Part shown: piece by piece, positions 1-4,498 of the stretch
Position numbering within the stretch: position 1 is the stretch's first letter
How the letters are laid out: each line of letters begins with the position of its first letter
NCBI GenBank assembly: GCA_019118725.1
Contig: DWYO01000170.1
Location: forward strand, 1-8,280
Source: Candidatus Parabacteroides intestinavium
Lineage (GTDB): Bacteria; Bacteroidota; Bacteroidia; Bacteroidales; Tannerellaceae
Reading direction: 5' to 3'
Length of the DNA: 8,280 nt
The notes under the pieces: model-generated
The model's input: the letters and a program-made list of their open reading frames with translations, nothing else
What the model was told of the DNA's origin: nothing
Databases searched by the model: none
Made by a program: the position numbers and the translations under genes

Positions 1-165
1 AGAAATTGGGTATTTCATCAACTCCTCTGCCATTTACTTGCCTTATCCCTCTTTTCCCGCAGTCTCTTCGTTGCACGTAAAATTCAGAACCCGACAAGAA
101 AGCCGATAAAGGCTTCAAAATGAGGGAAAAGAAAAACAAGAGTTAAACGATTAAAAGGACATATT
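1..165 (+). promoter_or_regulatory. Leader of module A, repeat copy 1 (core 9-148)
   Basis: This gene-free stretch precedes the 161-aa gene. Its core (9-148) is a diverged copy of the leader at 2948-3078. Shared landmarks, in the same order, are GGTATTTCAT (9-18), ACTTG then CTTATC (near 36-47), TTGCACGTAAAA (71-82; TGCACATAAAA in copy 2), a small hairpin and the exact 13-mer GGGAAAAGAAAAA (124-136). The hairpin has arms AAGCC (100-104) and GGCTT (111-115) around a six-base loop. I find no clear TTTG/TAnnTTTG promoter on this strand. The A-rich segment before the start codon is typical of Bacteroidetes translation initiation. Being copied before two gene blocks suggests a promoter plus a structured 5' UTR. 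That role is inference; the repeat itself is visible. The left end of the copy is cut by the window edge. Confidence 0.6.
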
Positions 166-651
166 ATGCACAGCAAGATTTTTCAAATTACAGAGGAGAA
201 GCCCCTAAAGGACAACATCCTGAATGACTGCACTCTTGAACAGGGAGACGGACATTATTATGACTATTGTTCGGAAATTGATGTGGAAGAACGCAAGTTT
301 CATATTGACAACCTGATAAACAATATCTTACCCAAAGGTATGTTTACCCTTGTTTCAGAGGACACAATCCGATACAACGGAGGAGCGGACAAATGGAAAG
401 AGGAATTTGTGGCAACTCTGCAAGAAAAGGCGAAAGCCGTCACCACAGAGAACTGCACGATGTGGATTGGAGAAGTGTACCAACTTGAAAAATACCTCAA
501 AAATCCGCTTGATACAGGTTATCAATTCTATATGGACGAGTTGTGCATCAACGGGGCAGCCGAACAATCCTATGAGTTCCTGCGTGCGGCGAGCCAATTA
601 GAACCGGGAACATTGTTATACATCGGTGGAGTTATTGACTATCATTTCTAA
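166..651 (+). CDS. Unknown 161-aa protein, first gene of module A
   Basis: I do not recognise a characterised family. The protein is soluble-looking, with no signal peptide or membrane segment, and acidic overall (about 28 Asp+Glu against 14 Lys+Arg by hand count). The N-terminal third is rich in acidic and aromatic residues (HYYDYCSEID near residues 30-39). The C-terminal part alternates amphipathic helix (YEFLRAASQLEPG) with a short hydrophobic strand (LLYIGGVIDYHF) at the very end. The ATG at 166 follows an A-rich, poorly Shine-Dalgarno-like leader (AAAAGGACATATT), usual for Bacteroidetes. It heads a tight rightward series with the 58-aa protein, PcfK-like and PcfJ-like genes, so it is probably an accessory gene of the mobile element. 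The open frame is long and lies between a repeated leader and recognisable genes, so I am fairly sure it is coding; its function is open. Confidence 0.8.
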   Translation: MHSKIFQITEEKPLKDNILNDCTLEQGDGHYYDYCSEIDVEERKFHIDNLINNILPKGMFTLVSEDTIRYNGGADKWKEEFVATLQEKAKAVTTENCTMWIGEVYQLEKYLKNPLDTGYQFYMDELCINGAAEQSYEFLRAASQLEPGTLLYIGGVIDYHF

Positions 652-670
652 ACTTATGAGGACGAGAAGA

Positions 671-847
671 ATGACCAAAGAACAGGGGAAACGCTGTAAC
701 ATCAGCAGGTTTCCGAACTTTCACTGCACAGGCAGTATCAAAGGAATGAAACGGTTGTTTTATGGACAACAGGCATTGCTGATAAAGAGTGGAGCGTATA
801 TCTACAATGTATCAAGTGAACCCAATATTTATTATCAAGCAAAATAA
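671..847 (+). CDS. Small basic protein, 58 aa, unknown function
   Basis: This short frame sits between the 161-aa gene (stop ends at 651) and the PcfK-like gene (start 853), leaving only 5 bases before the latter. I chose the ATG at 671, giving MTKEQGKRCNISRFPNF. It follows an AGGACGAGAAGA purine tract that could serve as ribosome binding site. An in-frame ATG at 656 would add five residues (MRTRR), and the frame stays open back to 626 inside the previous gene. The product is basic, with two cysteines (C9, C19), a GQQALLIKSGAYIYNVSS segment that looks like a beta hairpin, and no membrane helix. Similar short ORFs next to pcfK in Bacteroidales elements seem familiar, but I cannot name a family. 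Tight packing between two genes supports coding; the length keeps this uncertain. Confidence 0.6.
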   Translation: MTKEQGKRCNISRFPNFHCTGSIKGMKRLFYGQQALLIKSGAYIYNVSSEPNIYYQAK

Positions 848-852
848 TCGGT

Positions 853-1287
853 ATGAAAGGAACAGAACAATTCAAGCAGACCATAAAGGCATATCTGGAC
901 GAAAGAGCCAAGACAGACGAACTTTTTGCCGTGTCGTATGCCAAAGAGAACAAGAATTTGGACGATTGTATCACATTTGTACTCAATCAAGTAATGGCGA
1001 TATGCAAAGAGGGCGGTTGTGGTATGACCGATGACGAGGTGTATTCGCTCTGCACCCACTATTATGATGAAGACAATATCGAGGTGGGCAAAGCTGTCAA
1101 CTGCGGTGTGATAGTCAACCACAGGGTGGAACTCACTCCCGAAGAACAAGCCGAAGCAAGGGAAAAGGCACTCAAAGCCTATCAGGACGAGGAACTGCGC
1201 AAAATCCAACAGCGCAACAGCAGACCCAAACCCACACCGAAAGCGGTCAGACAAGAACCCGAACAGCCATCACTATTTGATTTTTGA
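853..1287 (+). CDS. pcfK: PcfK-like protein of conjugative elements, probable clamp-binding tail
   Basis: The 144-aa product matches my recollection of the PcfK-like family, named after a gene of enterococcal plasmid pCF10 and usually encoded just before pcfJ. Its molecular role is not established. Residues 1-95 form a compact, helix-rich domain (start MKGTEQFKQTIKAYLDERA; Cys at 39, 51, 56, 67 and 84). Residues 95-120 look like a charged helix (TPEEQAEAREKALKAYQDEE). Residues 121-137 are proline/basic-rich and probably disordered. The last residues, QPSLFDF (138-144), resemble the bacterial sliding-clamp-binding consensus QL(S/D)LF, so this protein may dock on DnaN; that is inference. The ATG at 853 lies 5 bases after the preceding stop. 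The stop TGA (1285-1287) is followed two bases later by the pcfJ ATG, indicating translational coupling. Confidence 0.85.
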   Translation: MKGTEQFKQTIKAYLDERAKTDELFAVSYAKENKNLDDCITFVLNQVMAICKEGGCGMTDDEVYSLCTHYYDEDNIEVGKAVNCGVIVNHRVELTPEEQAEAREKALKAYQDEELRKIQQRNSRPKPTPKAVRQEPEQPSLFDF

Positions 1288-1289
1288 TT

Positions 1290-2555
1290 ATGAGAGCCAA
1301 GACGAGATTACAGCATAAGGTAGTAACCGCTAACGGGCGGTTGCTGCCACTGACAGAGAAACAGCAGTTGTGGGCGTTCCGGCACTGCCTGAGCCACTAT
1401 GCGTTCCGCACCAAAAGCGGTAAGACCACCTGTATGGATTGTGGACACCAATGGAATGAGACCAAAACAAAGAACTGCCATTGCCCTTGTTGCGGTACAA
1501 GATTGGAGATACGCGACACCTTACAGCGGAAATATAGAAACAAGTCATACTATTCCATTCTAACGACCCAAGACGGATTTCAGGTTCAGAGAGTGTTCCT
1601 TTTGACGGCTGATTACCGCAAGGGGAAGAAGGCAGAGTATTATTCTATGGAAATAGTCCGCTATTGGTTGGATGACAACGGCAGGACGGCAGTAACAGCG
1701 TTAAGGCGCACAATCGGCTATTATCAAGACAGTTTTGTCTTTGACAATTGTCTGGAATTGCGTAACGACAACGATGTTTACAGGCGGATTGCCGATTGCA
1801 GGGTCTATCCATATTATTCAGCCACTGCCAAGTTAAGGCGTAACGGATTGAAAGGCTCTTTGTCAGAGATTGAACCAATGGAACTGATGAAATCCCTGCT
1901 GAAAGACAGCAGAGCCGAAACGATGTTCAAGGCAGGTCGGAAAAAGGACTTGGACTATTTCCTGCAACATCCTATGTACCTTGATTTATATTGGAACACT
2001 TACAAGATTGTCATGCGTAACCAATACCATATATCGGATATTTCCCTTTGGGTGGATTACATTCGTTTGCTTGAGAGGTGTGGCAAGGATATTCACAATG
2101 CCCATTATGTCTGTCCTTTGGACTTGAAAGCCGAGCACGACCGCTACCAAGAACGGGCAAGGGTTATCCAAGAGAGGGAAAAACGTGAAGCGCAGAGAAA
2201 AAAGGCATTGGAGAGCGAAAAACGTTTCAGAGAGTTGAAAGGCAAATTCTTCGGATTGTCATTCACAGACGGCTTGATTGTGGTCAGCGTATTGGAGAGC
2301 GTGGATGATTATTACAAAGAGGGAAACGCACTGCACCATTGCGTGGGACAATGCGAATATTACCTCAAACCCAACTCATTGGTTTTCTCGGCACGGATAG
2401 ACAACAAACGCATTGAGACCGTAGAATTGTCGCTTGATACTTTCAAAGTCCTGCAATCAAGAGGGCTTTGTAACCGAAACACGGAATATCACGACCGCAT
2501 CATTCAGCTTGTACAGAAAAACGCACGAAAAATCCGTAAGCGGATGACAGCATAA
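1290..2555 (+). CDS. pcfJ: PcfJ-like protein with N-terminal zinc ribbon
   Basis: The 421-aa product is a PcfJ-like protein, a family widespread in conjugative elements whose biochemical activity is unknown. Residues 48-68 carry a zinc-ribbon pattern: CMDC (48-51) and CPCC (65-68), with an extra Cys63. Residues 280-318 form a highly charged helix or coiled coil (QEREKREAQRKKALESEKRF). The family-defining C-terminal region begins near residue 320: LHHCVG (348-353), then a short strand with an Arg/Lys-bearing turn, a T-V-E-L strand (377-380) and Q-x-R-G-x-x-N (389-395). The conserved His349, His350 and Cys351 look like an active or metal site, but no reaction has been shown that I know of. I start at ATG 1290, two bases after the pcfK stop. 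A TTG at 1284 would add only two residues and overlap that stop. The stop codon lies inside a terminator stem. Confidence 0.88.
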   Translation: MRAKTRLQHKVVTANGRLLPLTEKQQLWAFRHCLSHYAFRTKSGKTTCMDCGHQWNETKTKNCHCPCCGTRLEIRDTLQRKYRNKSYYSILTTQDGFQVQRVFLLTADYRKGKKAEYYSMEIVRYWLDDNGRTAVTALRRTIGYYQDSFVFDNCLELRNDNDVYRRIADCRVYPYYSATAKLRRNGLKGSLSEIEPMELMKSLLKDSRAETMFKAGRKKDLDYFLQHPMYLDLYWNTYKIVMRNQYHISDISLWVDYIRLLERCGKDIHNAHYVCPLDLKAEHDRYQERARVIQEREKREAQRKKALESEKRFRELKGKFFGLSFTDGLIVVSVLESVDDYYKEGNALHHCVGQCEYYLKPNSLVFSARIDNKRIETVELSLDTFKVLQSRGLCNRNTEYHDRIIQLVQKNARKIRKRMTA

Positions 2556-2572
2556 TCCGCTTTGTCCTTTTT
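2538..2572 (+). terminator. Rho-independent-like terminator overlapping the pcfJ stop
   Basis: AAGCGGAT (2538-2545) pairs perfectly with ATCCGCTT (2555-2562) around a nine-base loop, and TGTCCTTTTT follows, with a T-run at 2568-2572. The last pcfJ codons form the 5' arm and loop. A smaller competing hairpin, ATCCG (2532-2536) with CGGAT (2541-2545) around TAAG, shares part of the stem. The six bases between stem and T-run make termination less than certain. Confidence 0.6.
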
Positions 2573-2576
2573 GCCA

Positions 2577-2609
2577 GCCACTTGTTATGATTATATTGTA
2601 GCAGGTGGC
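2577..2609 (+). other. Stem-loop 2 downstream of pcfJ
   Basis: GCCACTTG (2577-2584) can pair along its whole length with CAGGTGGC (2602-2609), with one G-U wobble and an A/T-rich 17-base loop. It lies directly after the T-run of the pcfJ terminator and is not followed by a T-tract on either strand. It may protect an RNA 3' end or form part of a structured RNA. Confidence 0.45.
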
Positions 2610-2619
2610 TTCAAGTCCG

Positions 2620-2647
2620 GCTACGGCTGCCCTCCGATTGCCGTAGC
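2620..2647. other. Stem-loop 3 with GCTACGGC/GCCGTAGC stem
   Basis: GCTACGGC (2620-2627) and GCCGTAGC (2640-2647) form a perfect eight-base inverted repeat around a 12-base loop (TGCCCTCCGATT). There is no long T-run on either side. The nonamer CTACGGCTG (2621-2629) recurs exactly at 4467-4475, in the stem that closes module B, so the motif is shared by the ends of both gene blocks. Confidence 0.5.
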
Positions 2648-2666
2648 GATTACAATTTTAATTCTA

Positions 2667-2757
2667 CCACTAAAAGGTAATGCGTAATTCATTATAAATT
2701 AATACGATACAATGTATATCCACTTATATGTCCACTCGTACCACTTTTAGAACCACT
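2667..2757. repeat. Cluster of five CCACT direct repeats
   Basis: CCACT occurs at 2667, 2720, 2732, 2741 and 2753. The last four are spaced 12, 9 and 12 bases apart and mostly extend to CCACTT or CCACTC. CTAAAAG (2670-2676) and CTTTTAG (2744-2750) are inverted to each other within the cluster. Near-helical spacing could mean a multi-site protein-binding region. No function is established, and short A/C-rich motifs can recur by chance. Confidence 0.4.
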
Positions 2758-2858
2758 TAAAGCCTGATACCGTTTTATTCACCAAACCGCCCATTGTAAC
2801 CTTTTGGAGTATCCTCCTTTGAGCCGGCTCCCACGCCACATGGTCTTGTTTTATCGTG

Positions 2859-2887
2859 CAAAGGTACTGCGCCGGGAGAATGCCAAG
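2859..2887 (-). promoter_or_regulatory. Possible leftward Bacteroidetes-type promoter
   Basis: Read leftward, TACCTTTG (2866 to 2859) matches the Bacteroidetes -7 element TAnnTTTG exactly. A weak -33 partner, CTTG (2887-2884), lies 17 bases upstream, shorter than the usual spacing of about 19-20. The transcript would start near 2852 and run away from module B through the structured interval toward the end of pcfJ. The -7 match is clear; promoter activity is inference. Confidence 0.35.
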
Positions 2888-2947
2888 TGCCGCTTCGCTA
2901 ACAATTCAGTGGAATTAACGACAACTTTCCACGAATGTTCCATTAGT

Positions 2948-3095
2948 GGTATTTCATTAACTCCCTGTTTGTTCACTTGTCTTATCTCCCTGTTTGCGCT
3001 GTCTTTAATGCACATAAAACAGTTCCCTGTGGCGAAGTCGGAAGGCTTCCAAGCAAAGGGAAAAGAAAAAAGTTTAACATCAAATTTATTAAGAA
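2948..3095 (+). promoter_or_regulatory. Leader of module B, repeat copy 2 (core 2948-3078)
   Basis: This region before the 103-aa gene repeats the module A leader in diverged form: GGTATTTCAT (2948-2957), ACTTG then CTTATC, TGCACATAAAA (near 3009-3019), a hairpin, then the identical 13-mer GGGAAAAGAAAAA (3058-3070) and a GTTTAAC end. The hairpin here is GAAGTC (3034-3039) with GGCTTC (3044-3049) around a GGAA tetraloop of the GNRA type. Copy 1 keeps a stem at the same place although its bases differ. Conserved order and structure before two separate gene blocks point to shared transcriptional or post-transcriptional control. No effector or ligand can be named. Confidence 0.6.
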
Positions 3096-3407
3096 ATGGA
3101 GTACAACAATCAACTGTCGGAGAACGACAAACGCTTTGCGGACGAGTTCTCAAACTATGTGAACGGAAAAATGGCTTCACCCCGAAAGGTCGGTAAGGCA
3201 TTGGCGGATGACCACCGTTATTTGGTCAACGAAAAAGCCAAACTGATGTTCTACTTTATGGAGCAACTGGCGGAAAACTGGCATAAAGGCAAGTATGACC
3301 AGCGCAACGAATGGGCGTGCCGTCTGGCAGCGGAAGCCATTGACCATTTGGCGGAAAACAACCTTTATCATTTGCCCGAAGAATATTACGAAAACCATAA
3401 ACAGTAA
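3096..3407 (+). CDS. Unknown helical 103-aa protein, first gene of module B
   Basis: I do not recognise a characterised family. The protein appears almost entirely alpha-helical, soluble and mildly acidic, without signal peptide or membrane segment. Residues 36-65 (ALADDHRYLVNEKAKLMFYFMEQLAENWHK, seen in two stretches) form an amphipathic helix, followed by a second helix around residues 70-88 and a C-terminal acidic/Tyr segment ending PEEYYENHKQ. The ATG at 3096 lies 18 bases after the end of the repeated leader and is preceded by ATTTATTAAGAA, which lacks a clear Shine-Dalgarno site. The next gene starts five bases after its stop, so the two are surely co-transcribed. It is likely an accessory protein of the conjugative element. 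Coding is well supported by length and spacing; function is unknown. Confidence 0.75.
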   Translation: MEYNNQLSENDKRFADEFSNYVNGKMASPRKVGKALADDHRYLVNEKAKLMFYFMEQLAENWHKGKYDQRNEWACRLAAEAIDHLAENNLYHLPEEYYENHKQ

Positions 3408-3412
3408 CAGGT

Positions 3413-3745
3413 ATGCAGACATTTCAAATCACCATCCCCCAATGGAACATAACAGAGTTGAACGGTTACGAGCCGATGACCACTTTTTGGCAGGATTTCT
3501 CCATTGCCGACAAGTTCGGTAACAATGCCATCGCCGACACATACAGGCGAGCCAAATCCGAATGGAAAGACAACTACAAGTATTGGACGGAACTCTGCCT
3601 TGTCCTTAATCACAAGATATGGCAGTGGCACGAGAGAGATAGGCAGAAAGCCATTCTCTACGACAAGCTATGGAGAGAAGCGGACGAGATGACTTCTGAA
3701 TGGTCGGACGAAAAGCAGGAGTATTATTTTCAAGTAACGGATTAA
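3413..3745 (+). CDS. Unknown Trp-rich 110-aa protein of module B
   Basis: The product resembles hypothetical proteins I associate with Bacteroidales conjugative transposons, but I know of no assigned function. It has a short beta-like N-terminus (MQTFQITIPQWNITELNGY), then a helical remainder with eight tryptophans in 110 residues, including WQWHERDR (near 70-77). Lys, Asp and Glu are abundant, with no membrane segment. The Trp/Tyr/Arg-rich helices could pack against a nucleic acid or protein partner; this is a guess. ATG 3413 follows CAGGT five bases after the previous stop. A 51-base gap with a perfect hairpin separates it from the next gene, the only sizeable gap inside module B. Confidence 0.75.
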   Translation: MQTFQITIPQWNITELNGYEPMTTFWQDFSIADKFGNNAIADTYRRAKSEWKDNYKYWTELCLVLNHKIWQWHERDRQKAILYDKLWREADEMTSEWSDEKQEYYFQVTD

Positions 3746-3753
3746 ACCAACTT

Positions 3754-3780
3754 GTGGGGAAATGTAAAAAGTTTCCCCAC
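3754..3780 (+). other. Perfect 9-bp stem-loop inside module B
   Basis: GTGGGGAAA (3754-3762) and TTTCCCCAC (3772-3780) form a perfect nine-base stem around the loop TGTAAAAAG. It occupies most of the 51-base gap between the 110-aa and 121-aa genes, ending 16 bases before the next ATG. No T-run follows on this strand, so it is not a standard terminator. An RNA-processing site, a translational control element or a dyad operator are possible. Confidence 0.55.
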
Positions 3781-3796
3781 GCAAAACCCTCACAAG

Positions 3797-4162
3797 ATGA
3801 CTGCCAAAGAACAGATACAGAGAATAACGGACATTGCCCGGGAAAAAGGCTGGAGCGTGAGCATTGAGGAGGATAAGAGCCAATCAAATGTATTATTCGA
3901 GTTCCAACGCTTCACCAAATACGGACAGGATTTTCTTTTCAATGCAGATATGCGTGGCGAGGATATTGACACCCTCATAGCCGGTATAAAAGAGTATTAC
4001 GAGGGCTTTGACCCCGATTATGAAGCCTACCTATGGATTGGCGATGATGGGCATGGCAAGAATGGCGCACCTTATCACATCAAGGATATTGTAGCGGATA
4101 TGGAAGATGCCGAAGAACAGATATACGAATTGCTACAGGCCCTTGAAGTTGAGTTTATCTAA
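3797..4162 (+). CDS. Unknown strongly acidic 121-aa protein of module B
   Basis: No function can be assigned. The start is the ATG at 3797 (MTAKEQIQRITDIAREKG). The frame is open back to a TTG at 3752, but that start would place the hairpin inside the coding region and adds an unlikely sequence. The N-terminal helix is followed by strands (SVSIEED, VLFEFQRF, GQDFLFNADM), a helix, then a conserved-looking segment FDPDYEAYLWIGDDGHGKNGAPY (residues 72-94, given here only as a landmark) and a C-terminal acidic helix. By hand count there are 28 Asp+Glu against 11 Lys+Arg, a net charge near -17. Such acidity is seen in DNA-mimic antirestriction proteins, but also in many ordinary proteins. The stop TAA shares its last base with the ATG of the next gene. 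Confidence 0.75.
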   Translation: MTAKEQIQRITDIAREKGWSVSIEEDKSQSNVLFEFQRFTKYGQDFLFNADMRGEDIDTLIAGIKEYYEGFDPDYEAYLWIGDDGHGKNGAPYHIKDIVADMEDAEEQIYELLQALEVEFI

Positions 4163-4437
4163 TGGCTGAGACTATGACCTTATCGGACAAATCATATTAC
4201 AACAGGTTATGCAGGAATATCCTTGCAGACCGTTTTGACTGGCGGAAATATTGTACCCCAAGGCTTTACTTTGGCAGGGAAATATGCGTGACACCGCTTT
4301 ATTGTTCTTACGGACAAATCGGTTATTCCATCCATTTTCCATATACCAATGCCCCGACATTGGAATTTGACTGGGAAATGGACAATCTGACCATTGATGA
4401 TGAAAATTGGAAAGACTACCTTGATACACAGGAATAA
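4162..4437 (+). CDS. Unknown 91-aa protein, last gene of module B
   Basis: The start ATG (4162-4164) overlaps the previous TAA stop by one base (TAATG), a classic translational-coupling arrangement that supports the start choice. The N-terminal half is basic and aromatic (NRLCRNILADRFDWRKY; Cys17, 31, 42 and 48). The middle is Tyr/Gly-rich and probably beta-stranded (LYCSYGQIGYSIHFPY). The C-terminal 25 residues are acidic (LEFDWEMDNLTIDDENWKDYLD). The opposite charges at the two ends and the coupling suggest a partner of the 121-aa protein, but this is inference. I do not recognise the family. It is followed by a strong hairpin and by the convergent ardC-like gene. Confidence 0.72.
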   Translation: MAETMTLSDKSYYNRLCRNILADRFDWRKYCTPRLYFGREICVTPLYCSYGQIGYSIHFPYTNAPTLEFDWEMDNLTIDDENWKDYLDTQE

Positions 4438-4444
4438 ATCCAAT

Positions 4445-4493
4445 CAGCCGTAGAGAGTTATCCTCCCTACGGCTGAACAGGTTGACAGTTTTT
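4445..4493 (+). terminator. Terminator-like hairpin closing module B
   Basis: CAGCCGTAG (4445-4453 region) and CTACGGCTG (4467-4475) form a perfect nine-base stem with a 13-base loop. A T-run at 4489-4493 follows 13 bases later. It lies just after the last rightward gene and before the convergent ardC-like gene. The gap between stem and T-run is long for a textbook terminator. The stem shares CTACGGCTG with the hairpin after pcfJ. Confidence 0.55.
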
Positions 4494-4498
4494 GATAA

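Larger units (their letters stand above)
2648..2947. other. Gene-free A/T-rich interval between modules A and B
   Basis: No convincing protein gene is visible in these 300 bases. The left half (2650-2760) is A/T-rich and carries repeated CCACT motifs and the short palindrome ATACAATGTAT (2707-2717). The middle holds a perfect ten-base palindrome GAGCCGGCTC (2821-2830). Near 2859-2887 there is a possible leftward promoter, followed on that strand by a 20-codon frame (2841 down to 2779) that starts with ATG and is rich in Trp, Arg and Lys. From 2851 rightward a leftward open frame of 116 codons runs into the leader repeat. I do not treat these frames as genes. Confidence 0.5.

Noticed and set aside
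835..1254. Leftward 139-codon open frame opposite the pcfK-like gene
   Set aside because: It covers the same DNA as a recognised gene with a conserved tail. The hydrophobic, Phe/Ile-rich peptide is what antisense of charged helices typically gives.
1284..1289. TTG start for the PcfJ-like protein
   Set aside because: It would add only two residues and lies inside the pcfK stop region; the ATG at 1290 is in frame and better placed.
2577..2757. CRISPR array or oriT
   Set aside because: The repeats are only five bases long with no uniform spacers. No relaxase gene or nick-site motif is visible near the hairpins.
9..3078. Leader repeats as ends of an insertion sequence
   Set aside because: They are direct, diverged and internal to regulatory positions. 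There is no transposase between them and no target-site duplication.
2804..3196. Rightward open frame of 130 codons across the module B leader
   Set aside because: It lies over the repeated leader and overlaps the real 103-aa gene in another frame. Its peptide has no recognisable features, and the matching region of copy 1 does not suggest a gene on this strand.
2851..3201. Leftward open frame of 116 codons over the leader copy 2
   Set aside because: It overlaps the start of the 103-aa gene on the other strand and has no plausible ribosome binding site. The partial similarity to copy 1 follows from the DNA repeat, so I kept it only as a finding.
3752..3796. TTG start for the 121-aa protein
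   Set aside because: It would place the perfect nine-base hairpin inside the coding sequence. The ATG at 3797 begins a normal helical N-terminus.
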